Origin: Pristionchus mayeri
Lineage: Eukaryota > Nematoda > Chromadorea > Rhabditida > Neodiplogasteridae
Assembly (NCBI GenBank): GCA_036245805.1
Contig: BTRK01000004.1
Coordinates: 31,915,541 to 31,979,540 of the forward strand
Direction: 5' to 3'
DNA: 64,000 nucleotides
Position numbers and translations under genes: made by a program. Shown here piece after piece: positions 47,121-58,287 of this stretch (positions are counted from its first letter, which is position 1; every line of letters begins with the position of its first letter). The notes beneath the pieces are model-generated. The model was not told the origin of the DNA and made no database searches. It worked only from the letters and a program-made list of their open reading frames with translations.

Positions 47121-47376
47121 TTAAAGGAGGAGTAAAAGCAAAATTTAATTTTTGAAGTTTTCATATGCACGGCCTAGATCCTCCGAACGATAAGAAGTTC
47201 CGAAATTGTCACACTAATAACTCCATTCTGAACAGAGCTAACAGAGCTAGTTGGCTGGAAGCCAAATCAGGGAAAACTCGGGCAATGAACGAGAGATCAC
47301 GCGACTAGAAGAGAGTTCCGTCTCTAATTGAAACATATTTCAACCGGGCGCTCATTTACCCGAACTCCTCCTTTAA
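47121..47376. repeat. MITE with TTAAAGGAGGAGT ends, copy 2
   Basis: Inverted ends TTAAAGGAGGAGTAAAAG and CGAACTCCTCCTTTAA; closely related to 22920-23167 along its length. Confidence 0.75.
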
Positions 47377-47829
47377 ACAAAGCTTCTCCATATTAGATTT
47401 CAATTTCATCAAGGTTTAGCAGGTATACTGAAATCGGTCACACTCAACCGAATTGAGAACTCCTCCTTTGAATTTCGCAATCTGATCACTCTTCTGTCTT
47501 TTGTGTCATTAGCATTATTCTCCATTCCGCCACTTATTGACTGTGGAGATGGAGCGAATTGTCTACAAATTTATTCCCCCCCTGACATCAAATCGGAGAT
47601 GACGAACTGTCACCTGCCACAAGAGAGAGAACACAAGAGGATGAACACACAGCAAAAGTTCCTAGATGAGCTAGTGGACAAGTTGGGATTCCATGCAACA
47701 GACGAATCTGAGTAAATGCGCCAGAAGTAGAAGTCGGTGAGTGCTCCCCCCCTCCCCTTTCCCCCATTAGGTTGAACGGAAAGATGGGAAGAGCTGCGGA
47801 ACTGAGAAGTGATCGTTCTATTTCTTTAC

Positions 47830-48330
47830 TAGCCAGTCTGGCCCCCGCCTACGGCGGGGGCCCCGTCCTAGCGAATTTCAAAAATTTAAATCATAAATCT
47901 GACCCACGGAATAATGGATGACCCATGGCTAATTATCGATTAGTATACGGTAGTTGACCCAATGCTAATTATTGATTGGTATACGGTAATTCAAAGATCA
48001 AAGGTCAAAATCATAAATCTGACCCACGGAATAATGGTTGACCCATGGCTAATTATCGATTGGTATACGGTAGTTGACCCAATGCTAATTATTGATAGGT
48101 ATACGGTAATTCAAAGATCAAAGGTCAAAATCATAAATCTGACCCACGGAATAAGAGTTGACCCATGGCTAATTATCGATTGGTATACGGTAGTTGACCC
48201 AATGCTAATTATTGATTGGTATACGGTAATGGTTCGAAGTCTTCATCAGTACCTCCCCCCCCCGATTTCGCAATCACCCTATTTCGCAATCCGAACGGAC
48301 GTACAGACGCACACAGCGCTTTATATATAG
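47830..48330. repeat. Interspersed repeat copy 2 with three 120-base tandem units
   Basis: Starts with a strong GC hairpin (CCCCCGCCTACGGCGGGGG at 47842-47860). Units begin at about 47885, 48008 and 48128 (AAATCATAAATCTGACCCAC), and it ends CAGCGCTTTATATATAG. The tandem ORF on the plus strand is a by-product of the 120-base (3n) period. The hairpin near one end recalls Helitron-like elements, but I see no TC/CTRR termini that would settle it. Confidence 0.7.
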
Positions 48331-48498
48331 GTGTCACGCTGTCACGCCGATGCTCATTTTATGCAAGCCGCTATTTCACGTTAGGAAGAATAGGAACAAT
48401 TAAAAAAAATGTCATTGGGTAGGATTCAGCATGTGGACAATTCCTTCATTATAACAGGAATGTGTACATGGGATGACGGGAGTTATCTCTCCCCCTCT

Positions 48499-48884
48499 CT
48501 ACTTGGTGAGTAGATGTCTCGCCACGATGCTCAGCATCATCTCATCAGTGCCTGCCCCAATGGAGAAAGGACGCAGATCACGATGCATTCGGACAATCGG
48601 GCAGTCCCATATGAAGCCATACCCTCCGAAGTACTGAAGAATGTCGTGGATGGGGTGGAGCGGCGGACAAACCTGTAGACATCCATCAGTGATCTCCCTC
48701 GAGAGTCTGCCGCACTTCAGCTTTGCCATGGACGCGAGTAGAGTGACATCGGCCCCCTCAACTCCTTCCATTCATCAGTTCATCTCATCTTCCTCACTTT
48801 AGTCCTCTCTGCAACTGCCCGATAGAGCAATGCTCGTAGACTCTCCAATTCAGTCTCCATCTCGGCCAGTCTGAACTGCACCAC
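48499..48884 (-). pseudogene. Acyl-CoA dehydrogenase C-terminal fragment
   Basis: Minus-strand exons 48798-48884 (VVQFRLAEMETELESLRALL), 48673-48764 (VTLLASMAKLKCGRLSREIT) and 48499-48633 (YFGGYGFIWDCPIVRMHRD, then IGAGTDEMMLSIVARHL) match the C-terminal helical domain of flavin acyl-CoA dehydrogenases, mitochondrial or peroxisomal fatty or amino acid oxidation enzymes. The last two exons are separated by only 39 bases (48634-48672), which begin GTTTGT and end TTCAG. The first two do not join in phase, and no N-terminal ACAD exons are visible up to 50836. Hence a partial or decayed copy is likeliest; a real gene with exons outside my recognition is possible. Confidence 0.65.
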
Positions 48885-50836
48885 CTGAAAGACAGAGAAA
48901 AGTAAACGAAAGGTCCTTCCACGGCAAAGTAATTATGGTCGTCAAAAGACAGTAACGCAGGACAATCCAGTGAAGACGGCTGCAAGGTGTTTGCAAGAAC
49001 GATATTCGACGAAAAAACATAACTCTTTCTTCAGGAAGCTTTCAACAAGAGATACTCTAATTTAATGTCAATGTTTTCTTTCTTTATCGACACTGCTCCA
49101 CCGTTAAGTAACCCTCTCACTGAAAAAATAGAATAAATTTTGGTGGTTTGAATAAATCGAGAACCCGGGATTTCAGGTCTGTGGCTTCGCTGTCCTAACG
49201 AGCCGAAGCTCGCGAGACTCAGATGAGACGGAAGCAGTAACTTCCGATTCTCGAAGTATCATGAATTTTCTCCTCGTTCGGCGACAACCAAGTGGAAATG
49301 GCTAAATGTTCAATATCCTCCAAAGAATCACGGCGCGTTAATGCTGCGAAAGGCTCATAAAGTCCGAAAAAGGGAATGGGGCGAAGTGGCTCGGACGTTT
49401 TATTTAGATAAAACGCCCTCTATCTCTTAGTGTGACGTTGTAACCCGCTAGTTCTATGTCAAACCTTTGATGATAATGCATTTAATGCGTTTATGAATGT
49501 TGACAGACTAGTCCTCGTTTCGCAACCGGAGCGCACGCTTGTATAAATAGGCTGGGGAGAGAGCGTGCGCTAACATCGCCGGGTTTTTTTAAAGAGGGCG
49601 CGGTCGCTCGATGCGTGCGTTCAAGATCTGCCTTAACGAGCCATGGAGCCTTTCACATTGGTTTGGGTAGGGTCTACCTTCCCGAAACAATGAGATAATC
49701 AAACCAAAAACATTCAAATTAGCCTATATTTCATTAGCAAATTTCACGAAGGCAATTGACCACCTTTTTGAACTCCTCTATCCGAGGCAAAAAAATTGAC
49801 TACGCCAAAACCGAACCGGCAACCTTCTAGTTTAAAATCCACATATTTTAACAAAAAATCCAAAAAGTACCCATTTTGCAATTCTTCCCATTTATTTCAA
49901 GCCCATCATTTAAGCGCCTTAGCTATTAATTATAGAAAGAAAGGGTTATGATAAAATATCAATGTTGATATATCGACAGTATGTGTTCAAGCGCTTTCTC
50001 ATAGTTCTATTTTTTACAATGCTTTTATGGGACCAAATCGTTAGACTAGAACACTAATTCTATAAAATCAACCGCCTTCTATGCCTCCGTATTGAATTTC
50101 GGCATCATTCCTCGTAAAATGTCACTGCCACAGACCTATTTAATCTCCTAAACGATAAGTGTCCGCATAAGCACCATTCCTACTTGCACACACACATACA
50201 TACGAATTCTCGAGAACTCCGACGCGCCTGTTCGTTCCATATTTCCTTCGCGATATTTTCAATCCACCGTTGCTTTTCTCTTTTATTTCTAAAGGATATC
50301 TGAACAGTTCTTAGGAAAATCTTAGAGAATGTTAACAATTAGTTAGAAAGTAATTAGCGAGAGCGCATCGTGACTAATTCTCTGAGTGCCTGAACTCAGT
50401 TTGACAAATTAGTGGGTGGTATAGGACAAAATGCAGCAATGTGTATCTTACCAACATGCCTATTAACCTGAATTTAGGGGTGCTAGAGTCTGTGGTTTCG
50501 AAAAACCGCAGACTCTAAGGGAGGGGGGCTCCCAGACCATCCAAATTTCTTGGCTGCAGACAGTAGCTAGAAAAGGGCGAAAGTGTCCTTTTCTCAGCTA
50601 TAAACTTATAGAACTTGAGCAAAAATAGCTAAAACCGTTTTTCTTAAGTTGCGAAATGTACCGATGTCCTTATTCGAAACTTTATTATCCTAATTTTGAG
50701 TGAACATAAGTCTTCTCGCCTCAGTACCCTCCATTATCGATGGAAAATCTGCCCTGAACACGAAAATCTCGTATCTTGCACCGCGATGCTAGTAAATAAT
50801 TCAAAACAAGTCCTTTTCAGCTTCGTAGACATTAGC
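48885..50836. other. Gene-free stretch of about 2 kb
   Basis: No ORF over 60 codons on either strand from 48990 to 50690. AT-rich with scattered short repeats. Nothing I can name; upstream exons of the dehydrogenase were looked for on the minus strand and not found. Confidence 0.5.
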
Positions 50837-52514
50837 ATGCAAGCCATCGATTGTCTTTTCCTAGTTTACTCCTTCTACGTCCCTGTTCTCATCGCAGTCT
50901 ATCTCCTGCAGATATGGGTGATCATTCGGGTGAGATTTTACAAACGATTGCAAAATAAGTCATTTTTTAGCGGAACTCTACGTTCCGAGGACCTTTCTAC
51001 TGGCTGTACATTGCCGCGGCAATCGCGGTGAACAACCTATATATTTTTCGTACAACTCCTATTTTCAGGACATCAGCAATGTTGTAATCTGCTTCCCCGA
51101 TTATAGAATTGCACTCTTTCCCCTCACCAATGGAGGAGGCATGACGTCAGATCTATTCGCAAGGATAAGACACGTGTTCGTTTTACAGTCTAAATTTTCT
51201 GTGATGATATTCTTATAAAGTTATTTAATAGCTTCAATCGTTCTAAAACAGTGGGTTGAAAATTGTTCAACACACTTTTACTATTATGTTCCAAAAATCT
51301 TTTAGAATTATTTAGCAATTTCGAAACCGCAATAAAATTAATTAATTCAGCTTGTCTTTTATTCTTCCCATCGCCCAGGACTTTCTAAACTGCTTTGTCG
51401 CCTTCAATCGATTCACCGCTACAACAATACCAACTAATCATACTTTCGTAATTTCTCCTTCTAAACAAAAATGAATATTTAATTCAGATTTGGAAGCAAA
51501 TTCTCGCATTCTCAGTGGTTGTGAGCTACGGCGTCACCTTGATTTTTGCTCCAGTTTTCTTCCGGTAAATATTTTTATTGCTCTGTGCAAAGTAGCCTTG
51601 AAACAAAACAAAAAATGAAAAATTTTGATTTTCTTAATTACAGGACCTTCACGTACTATAAACTTCCAGTTGGATCGTACTTCATTTATATGGGCGAATC
51701 AGATGCAGACTGGGTAAGGTTGAACCAAAATAAAGAGGTCAATTTTTCGCCTTTTAGTAGTTGTATGTGGAGCCCTAATACTGTGCCTCAACATTCTCTC
51801 TCTCGGATTTTACGCAAGATCAAGTTTCGTTCTGAGGAGAGGGCAAACAAATAAACAGGTTATCACGGAATTGTATTTAATAAATACATGCTGTCATTGG
51901 CAGGAGAAGAAGCTTCTCAATTATGGGCTAGCAGTGTTTGTACTCAATTTACCAGCACTTTTCCTTCAGGTATCCACATAATTTTATATTGATAAGGCTA
52001 TGCACATATTTCGCGTTTTCGTTATGCATAATTACATACGATACGTAATTAAATACGATAAGTGTATCTAATAATGAAGTCCCACAATATATTTTATATT
52101 TCCAATTTTTCTCTTCATTACCCTTTTTTAATATTAAATAAATTAGTAAATATTCAAAAAAAGTTAATGAATATGCTTGTTTATAGGTTTACTGATGTTC
52201 AAGGCGTCAATCATCATCCCTCCAGAATGTTTCTACTTATTGGCAATCATTCAAGACCTAAAGAGTTTGTTCAGTTATAATGATTTAATATCATGATCCG
52301 TATGATGGTATTTACAATATGTAATGACATAGCCTCTTCTAATGGATTTGGTTTTCGCGTGTTTCATTTATAGGCAGTATTAAACAGTCAACCCTCAAGT
52401 TAATTTCTTATTTTACTAGGTCTATCTCCTGTCGTAATAATGCACATCGTTAATTCTACCTTCAGGAGGAAGGTGCTTAGGATAATACATGGCTTGTGGT
52501 ATGCCACTGTTTAA
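50837..52514 (+). pseudogene. srg-like nematode chemoreceptor, possibly decayed
   Basis: Ten exons: 50837-50929 (TM1, VPVLIAVYLLQIWVIIR), 50971-51027, 51069-51173, 51379-51447, 51488-51564 (WKQILAFSVVVSYGVTLIF), 51644-51713, 51758-51858 (VVVCGALILCLNILSLGFYA), 51904-51969 (YGLAVFVLNLPALFLQ), 52187-52264 (IIIPPECFYLLAIIQDLK) and 52420-52514 (LSPVVIMHIVNSTFRRKVLR). The order and the LSP...RRKVL end resemble Srg-family serpentine receptors, chemosensory GPCRs of nematode neurons. The joins 51713/51758 and 51969/52187 each miss one base of phase with the only visible splice sites. The gene is therefore either a recent pseudogene or contains sequence errors. Confidence 0.6.
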
Positions 52515-54000
52515 GTTCTCGTAGTCATTACCATTACTCATTTATCGAACAACAATCAGTGCGAGTACCATAATATGGTATTATAGTACACAATGATGCA
52601 AAACACCAACTATGCCAATATAATGCAACGTGATTTAGAGTTTTCAGGAAGTGTCAATCGTTATCTACTTTCGTAACTTCCGTGGACGGACGCGGTCTGT
52701 CGTCAACGCAGTAATAAGCGGTTAGTCATATCATTAAGGTATTTTTCAGGAAGAACTGATAAATCAATTTAGTAAGATCGATTATGTATTCGAGTGTTTG
52801 AGTATTTGCTGGTTTGAGTATATTTAGTTTTTGTATTTCCTGTTTCTCTAACAGCTCTTTCTCTCTTTCTTTATCTTTATCTTTCTCTCTGTCTCGGTTG
52901 AGTATTGACTAGGAAAAGATACTCTTCACACCTTAGGTATTATCTGGGAATAGCCTATCCACGTTCCTCTCAGGGACTTCATTAATCATAAAAAAACAGA
53001 ATGAATGCGGAAGAAAATGATAGTTTGAGCGTCATTTTTATGCAGGCGAGGACGAAATATTGCTGGCCTCTGGGAGGGAAAAGGAAAATCGAGATCGGTG
53101 GCGGTTCTTCACTCAGTCGTACAGGCTGTGCCCTATCATAGTATACTAAAAAGAGGAACTGGTAGGAACTCTAGTCGTCGTTGTACATCATTCCCTCTAA
53201 ACCACGGTATTTAAACTCATCGTTACAACTGAATACGTCCCGGATTCTTATTGTGGCATTCCTGTTTTTCCTATGTTTCAAGTCATGTCGCCCGTATTTC
53301 AAAAATTACACACAGAGTATTCTGTCCCAATCTTATAATGTTGCTTTATTTCCACAGTCCATCTCATCTCCCAGTTTGGCAATTTGTTAATTCGACCAAT
53401 ATTTTCAATAATGACTGGATTTGAAAATAAAAAAAGATGCGAGTTAATTGGCTTTTGCATTAATTTCGACACTGTGATATTTTGTAAGTGTAAGATATTT
53501 ACTTCTTTAAAGATTGTATGTTGTTCAAGCAGTTGGCGGGACATTCATAATAATTTGATGACGCTAAGGAAATTGCAAGTTTAAAAGCAAGAATTTTTAG
53601 TGTGAGAAAGAATGTTTCGAACTGTTTGTTAGCAAAGGACAACATTGACTAAAACATGTGATCACGCTTCGTATCTTTTCTCTGCACATGTTCGCCCTTC
53701 TTCCGCTTTTTTCGGTTACACTCGCCGAACAGCAAAAAGAAACAACTCTGTGATCGTTTTCTTCATTCCCATTCGCTCTCGATAAAGAGCACAAAACGAG
53801 AAACTGATATGAAATTCAGTGCAGGTCGGAATGCGAGCTGCACGAAACATATTATTATTAGCTCACAGTTTCTAATTTTTTCTCAGCTCTTTCTAGGATG
53901 TATTTTGTGTCTAATGAATGATTATTCGAGTTGCTTGCGAGTATTTCATTTTTTCACCGTCTTTCTAGAACGATTTCTGAATCGCCATTGTCATTTACAG
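52515..54000. other. Intergenic region, no gene recognised
   Basis: AT-rich; contains short inverted repeats around 52568-52592 (ACCATAATATGGT). ORFs at 53181-53584 and 53809-54171 (its start) lack splice support or recognisable motifs. The base before the UGT start is a TTACAG acceptor, a possible trans-splice site. Confidence 0.4.
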
Positions 54001-55706
54001 ATGCGAATTTTCCTATTTTTTATTGTCTTTATCGGATGCAAAGCGCACAAAATCCTCGTTTACAACGTGAAATTCGCCTATGCACATAGCAATATGCTTG
54101 GGAGTATTGCCGATCTTCTAGTGGAGGCTGGACACGACGTGGCGAGTTTTTTATTATCGTACAGATTGTAACATGCTTGAAATATAAAACGAAAACTTAT
54201 TTGTCACGTGAAGAACATTGCAGACCTCTTTCATTCCCGAGATCGCTTCGGAAATAAAGGACGGCACTTCGAAATCGAAAATTGTTAAAGTATTACCAAA
54301 CCCTGAGGCAGCATTATATCACGAACGATTGCACAATGGTTTGTCGAAATATAAATTGCATTGCACCTTTTTCCTTATTAAAAGCATTCCAGGTGAACTA
54401 AATCCTCTCGAATTGAATACGCTCAACCTTATCGTAGCGATTTTAGTATGTGACGTATTTAGTTTGCATTCTCGACTTAATTGCCATTTTTAAGGCAAGA
54501 CCAAGCTTCGCCTTCATGTTTGCAAAGCAATGCGTGACTACACTCGATTCGGGAGAAGTTGAGAAACTTCAGGTGGCGAACTATTCATGAATTTTATCGC
54601 GAGAAATTCGAGGGTGGTCTAGGTCAATAAACGTTAACTTTGTCCGATCAGGCGAAATTCGAGGGTCAAAATATGCACATATGTATGTCGTTATCTTCGA
54701 GAATCTGTTGGCCAAACTATTTGCTCCTTTTTGAAGGTCAAATCGTGCGTACAAAATTGATCAAAGCTTAGCTTAAAATCATAATAGATCATTGTTTGGT
54801 CAAAAAAGCTGAGAACACGCATGATATTTTTTTATCTTGATACGCTTTGAGCGCGCGCTGGTGTGGTTTGATCAGCTCGATTAAAATGACACGGTAAATC
54901 GGTAAGTTTGCTGAAGAAATAGTGCACTTGAATATATCATATTTCGCATGATGAATCCACGACATAATATTCATTCATTCAGAAGGAGCACTTTGATGTA
55001 TACATCGTTGAGTCACTGACGTCTGCGGAATGAGTTAGCCTTTTCATGGTTATCGCATCGGCGAAAAGCCAAAAGTACATTCCGCCTTCGAGAATGGGTT
55101 GGCGAGTGTGCATTTTTAGGACAGTGTCTTTAGATGTTTTGCCTTTTTATCCCAAAGAGTTTTCACAACGCACACAATATTGTTTTATAGTGCTCAGCCA
55201 TATCCTGAAGCCAACTTCGATCATCAAGATTTCCACTTCCATTTTTTTTGGCGAAAATTTGGACGAACTCGGAGTGCCACTTCCACTCAGTTACAATCCC
55301 AGTCAGATCAGACAATCCCAGTCTATTTGTCATGCCATAAAATATGTTTGTGAAGGTCTGTTTTTATGTAGTCAATCAAGGTATAAGAATGAGCGATATA
55401 TCGTTCTCCACTCAGGCTGTGCCCTCCTCACTCGTTCTCTGCATGTTCACTCAATCGCTTCTCGAACGTGGAACCTGTATTCTGAGATAATTGCGTGATT
55501 CACTCTCTCTGGTGTGAGAAGTTATGTTGACAGCGTCTTCAGGCAAAAATTTGGAGCAGACTACCCAACTTTGAAGGTTGGACTTCGTTGCTTTGTTGGA
55601 AATACTGTTTATTTAGAATTGAGTTTATTAGCCAGACATACTCTTGGTAGCATGATAGTATGTAAAGTCGAATATAGTGTCCTGAAATTTTTTTTGATAT
55701 TATGTA

Positions 55707-56964
55707 TTGGGGTGTCCGGAAAGTTCGTATAATGCTTCGGAAAAAAGTCAGTTCGCGATCAAATGCAGTGATTGCGCAATCTGTTTGTCAACAATGTATT
55801 GCATCATTCTGACGTTGAGTAGTGAGAGGATTTATCTCTCAGTTGCTACATTGAGTCTCCTAGTTGCTACATTGAGTCTTGTGATGGACTCCCATCTCTA
55901 CCTCCGAGCAGTTTTACTTCATTACTACCGTCTTGGCCGATCCGTGAAGGAGGCCCACTCTGCCCTGGCCCAGTCGGAAGGAGATGACGCCCCCTCCATA
56001 CCCTTCTGCTATAAGTGGTTCTCCCGCTTCAAGAAAGGGGAGTTTGGTCCCGATGATCAACCCCGCTCTGGACGCCCTCCCTCCCTCGATCAGCCTCTCG
56101 TTCTCCGCACACTGAAGCGCAAGCCCATGGCCAGTGTGCGTGAGTTGAAGAAGGATACTGGTACTCCCAGATCAACGGTGTCCGATATCCTCCATCGATC
56201 TGGGAAGAAGCCGAAACTCCCACAAGTGATTCCCCATGACCTCTCCCCCGAACAGCTGAAAAATCGTGTTCAAGTCTGTCGGGAATTACTCCATCGTAGA
56301 TCCAATCTTCGGTGGGTCAATTCCATCATCGCTACAGATGAGAAGTGGATCACGTACGATAACCCTGTGAGGAGACTGCAATGGGTGGATGCAGATGAGA
56401 AGCCCACGCCCGTCCCGAAGAAGGAAGAGCACGGAAAGAAGGAACTCCTCTGCTTCTTCTTCTCAGTGCTCGGTCCCATCTACTGGGAGATCCTCGCCCC
56501 TGGCACCAGCATCAATGCCGACCTCTTCTCTGAACAACTGGAAGATGTCGCGATCAGAGTCCCTCCCAGACTCCTGAACCAGGGCAAAATTCTTCTTCTG
56601 ATGGACAATGCTCGCCCACATCGAGCGAAGATGACCCAGAAGAAAATGGACGAGCTGAAGATCGAGAGGATTCCCCATCCACCGTATTCCCCGGATCTAT
56701 CCCCATGCGACTACCACTGCTTCCGCTCTCTCTCTGACTTCTGCAAAGGAAAGAAGTTCAAGAATCGAGATGAAGTTGTGAGGGCTTTCGTGAACTGGGC
56801 GGTCTCGAAGAAACCCGCATTCTGGAAGAGAGGAATCGAGACCCTGCCCAATCGCTGGAGGGAGGTAGTGAGAAAGAAGGGGGCATACATTGGTCACTGA
56901 GAATTGTAAAGCATTGAATAAAAAATAAAAACACAAAATTATACGAACTTTCCGGACACCCCAA
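55707..56964 (+). mobile_element. Complete mariner transposon
   Basis: 1258 bases with inverted ends TTGGGGTGTCCGGAAAGTTC (the pairing runs about 25 bases, to GTATAA) and TA target duplication (55705-55706, 56965-56966). Contains an uninterrupted transposase gene (55884-56900). It lies in an intron of the UGT pseudogene, between ...PTLK and SNVAYVF. Ends differ from the TTAGGTTG group, so this is a separate mariner lineage. Confidence 0.95.
55884..56900 (+). CDS. Mariner transposase, intact
   Basis: 338 codons from ATG to TGA, the normal length for the family; the open frame extends upstream into the terminal repeat but this ATG fits best. N-terminal helix-turn-helix region (YKWFSRFKKGEFGPDDQPRS) binds the ends. 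DDE catalytic core: first Asp in TDEKWITYDN, second in LLMDNARPHRA, third in YSPDLSPCDYH. There are 34 residues between the second and third Asp, the D34D spacing diagnostic of mariner. The linker motif (HDLSPEQLKNRVQVC) matches the family's HEL/HDL-type linker. It catalyses cut-and-paste into TA. No stops or frameshifts, so the copy may be active or very recent. Confidence 0.95.
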   Translation: MDSHLYLRAVLLHYYRLGRSVKEAHSALAQSEGDDAPSIPFCYKWFSRFKKGEFGPDDQPRSGRPPSLDQPLVLRTLKRKPMASVRELKKDTGTPRSTVSDILHRSGKKPKLPQVIPHDLSPEQLKNRVQVCRELLHRRSNLRWVNSIIATDEKWITYDNPVRRLQWVDADEKPTPVPKKEEHGKKELLCFFFSVLGPIYWEILAPGTSINADLFSEQLEDVAIRVPPRLLNQGKILLLMDNARPHRAKMTQKKMDELKIERIPHPPYSPDLSPCDYHCFRSLSDFCKGKKFKNRDEVVRAFVNWAVSKKPAFWKRGIETLPNRWREVVRKKGAYIGH

Positions 56965-58287
56965 TACAATTTGTGGATATAGTTTGATGTGTGCATTCTC
57001 AGGAAATTTCCTCGAATGTCGCTTACGTCTTCACTAATACCGAACCCCTCGAAGATCGATTTCGCAACTCCGACTATTTCAAGAGTGATCGATATTGGAG
57101 GATTGATGGTTAAGGAACCAAAGGCTTTGGATGGGGTATTTCAATGATAATAATACGTGTAATAATACGATTATTCAGTACTGGAATTCTGTTATGAACA
57201 AAAGATCGAAGGTGGTTCTCATTTCTTTCGGATCAATGGCTAAGAGCTATCTCTTTGCACCATCCTCTAAAGAAGCAATACTCAGAGTAAATTCAAGAGA
57301 TTTTGCACCTCATTCAAAAAAGAGATGTGCTATACACCTTATAATTCAGGTTATCTCTCTTCGGTTACATTCATTTGGAAGTATGAAAAAAAGGATGAAT
57401 TTGCTCTCAAAATTGCATCGAAAATCGATAATCTCGTGCTGGCCGAATGTATGCCTCAGAATGATATACTGAGTCAGTTAGTTCAGTTTTTTAAATAGTA
57501 TTTTGGTTAAATTTCATCAAACAATATATGATCATCCAAATCTTGCTGTTTTCATCACTCACGGATGCATGAATTCTGTATAAGAACTCGCGATTAGAGG
57601 AAAACCTGGTAGATCATTCTCTCCTTTTGGAATGATATTTATGTGTTATTTCAGCCATTCTGATCCCCATATTAGGAGATCATTCACGAAATTCAGCGAT
57701 GCTTGAACACAACAAACTGGGAAAAGTAAGCCAACTTATTTAATATGCAACAAAATAAACATTAAGTATTAGTTCGATTATCAAATGTAATAATAACGAA
57801 ATTCAACAGGTTCCAAGCAAATTCGAGATCGGAAATCACCGAAAGATCGTTGCCATACTGAATGAACTGATGGAGAATCGGACGTAAGTTCGATTGCTGC
57901 AAAATTATGAACGATGACGTTGTTCATAATATGAACTATTATAAACTCAGTTACTCTCAGATACGCAGAGAATTGCAAAAGAGTATGTGCTCAGGTCCTT
58001 CTCCCGCTCTTCGTCCTCAATCTATTGACATGAATTTTTTCGAATACCACAATCTCGATATCATCTTCATTGGAGGAATCCTAGTGCTCCTTTCATCGTA
58101 TACCATGATCAAACTTGCATGCTACATGTTGAAACGGTCGAATATCATGAAGAACAAGGACGAATGATTGTATTTTGCTTAATCCGGAACAATAAGTTTG
58201 CCGCTGTTTATTCAAGTATTAATTAAACAGGAATTCTTAAAATGCTTTGTTATGATTTATGAGTGACTATCTGAAAGAACTGACCAG

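Larger units (their letters stand above)
46800..48498. other. Intergenic, repeat-bearing
   Basis: Holds a MITE (47121-47376) and an interspersed repeat with tandem 120-base units (47830-48330). A 70-codon open stretch at 47503-47715 has cysteines but no ATG, homologue or splice context that I can defend. Confidence 0.4.
54001..58167 (+). pseudogene. UDP-glucuronosyltransferase pseudogene
   Basis: UGTs conjugate sugars to lipophilic compounds in the ER. Recognisable exons: 54001-54141 (signal peptide, then YAHSNMLGSIADLLVEAGHD), 54224-54338, 54396-54449 (NPLELNTLNL), 54496-54573, 54983 onward (HFDVYIVESL), about 55240-55580 (LGVPLPLSYNPS; SYVDSVFRQKFGADYPTLK), 57002-57130 (SNVAYVFTNTEP; IDIGGLMVKEPKAL), 57175-57290 (VLISFGSMAKSYLF), 57350-57470 (NLVLAECMPQNDIL), 57525-57610 (the UGT signature, HPNLAVFITHGCMNS), 57655-57720 (DHSRNSAMLEHNKLGK) and the C-terminal membrane anchor to 58167. 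Lesions: TGA after LTSAE (about 55031), TGA after SEIIA (about 55497), a one-base frameshift near 57051, and TAA inside the signature (about 57581). It cannot make a full enzyme. The first intron would use a GC donor (54142). Confidence 0.8.

Noticed and set aside
47503..47715. 70-codon ORF with three cysteines after the large gene
   Set aside because: Starts with GTG, no splice signals or homologue; could be chance.
47962..48330. 122-residue ORF with internal repeats (LIIDWYTV)
   Set aside because: Product of a 120-base tandem repeat whose period is a multiple of three; no gene structure around it.
49158..49220. Possible tRNA-derived sequence on the minus strand (GGGTTCTCGA)
   Set aside because: B-box imperfect and no pairing stems; too weak.
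56029..56996. Several minus-strand ORFs within the mariner
   Set aside because: Shadows of the transposase gene on the opposite strand.
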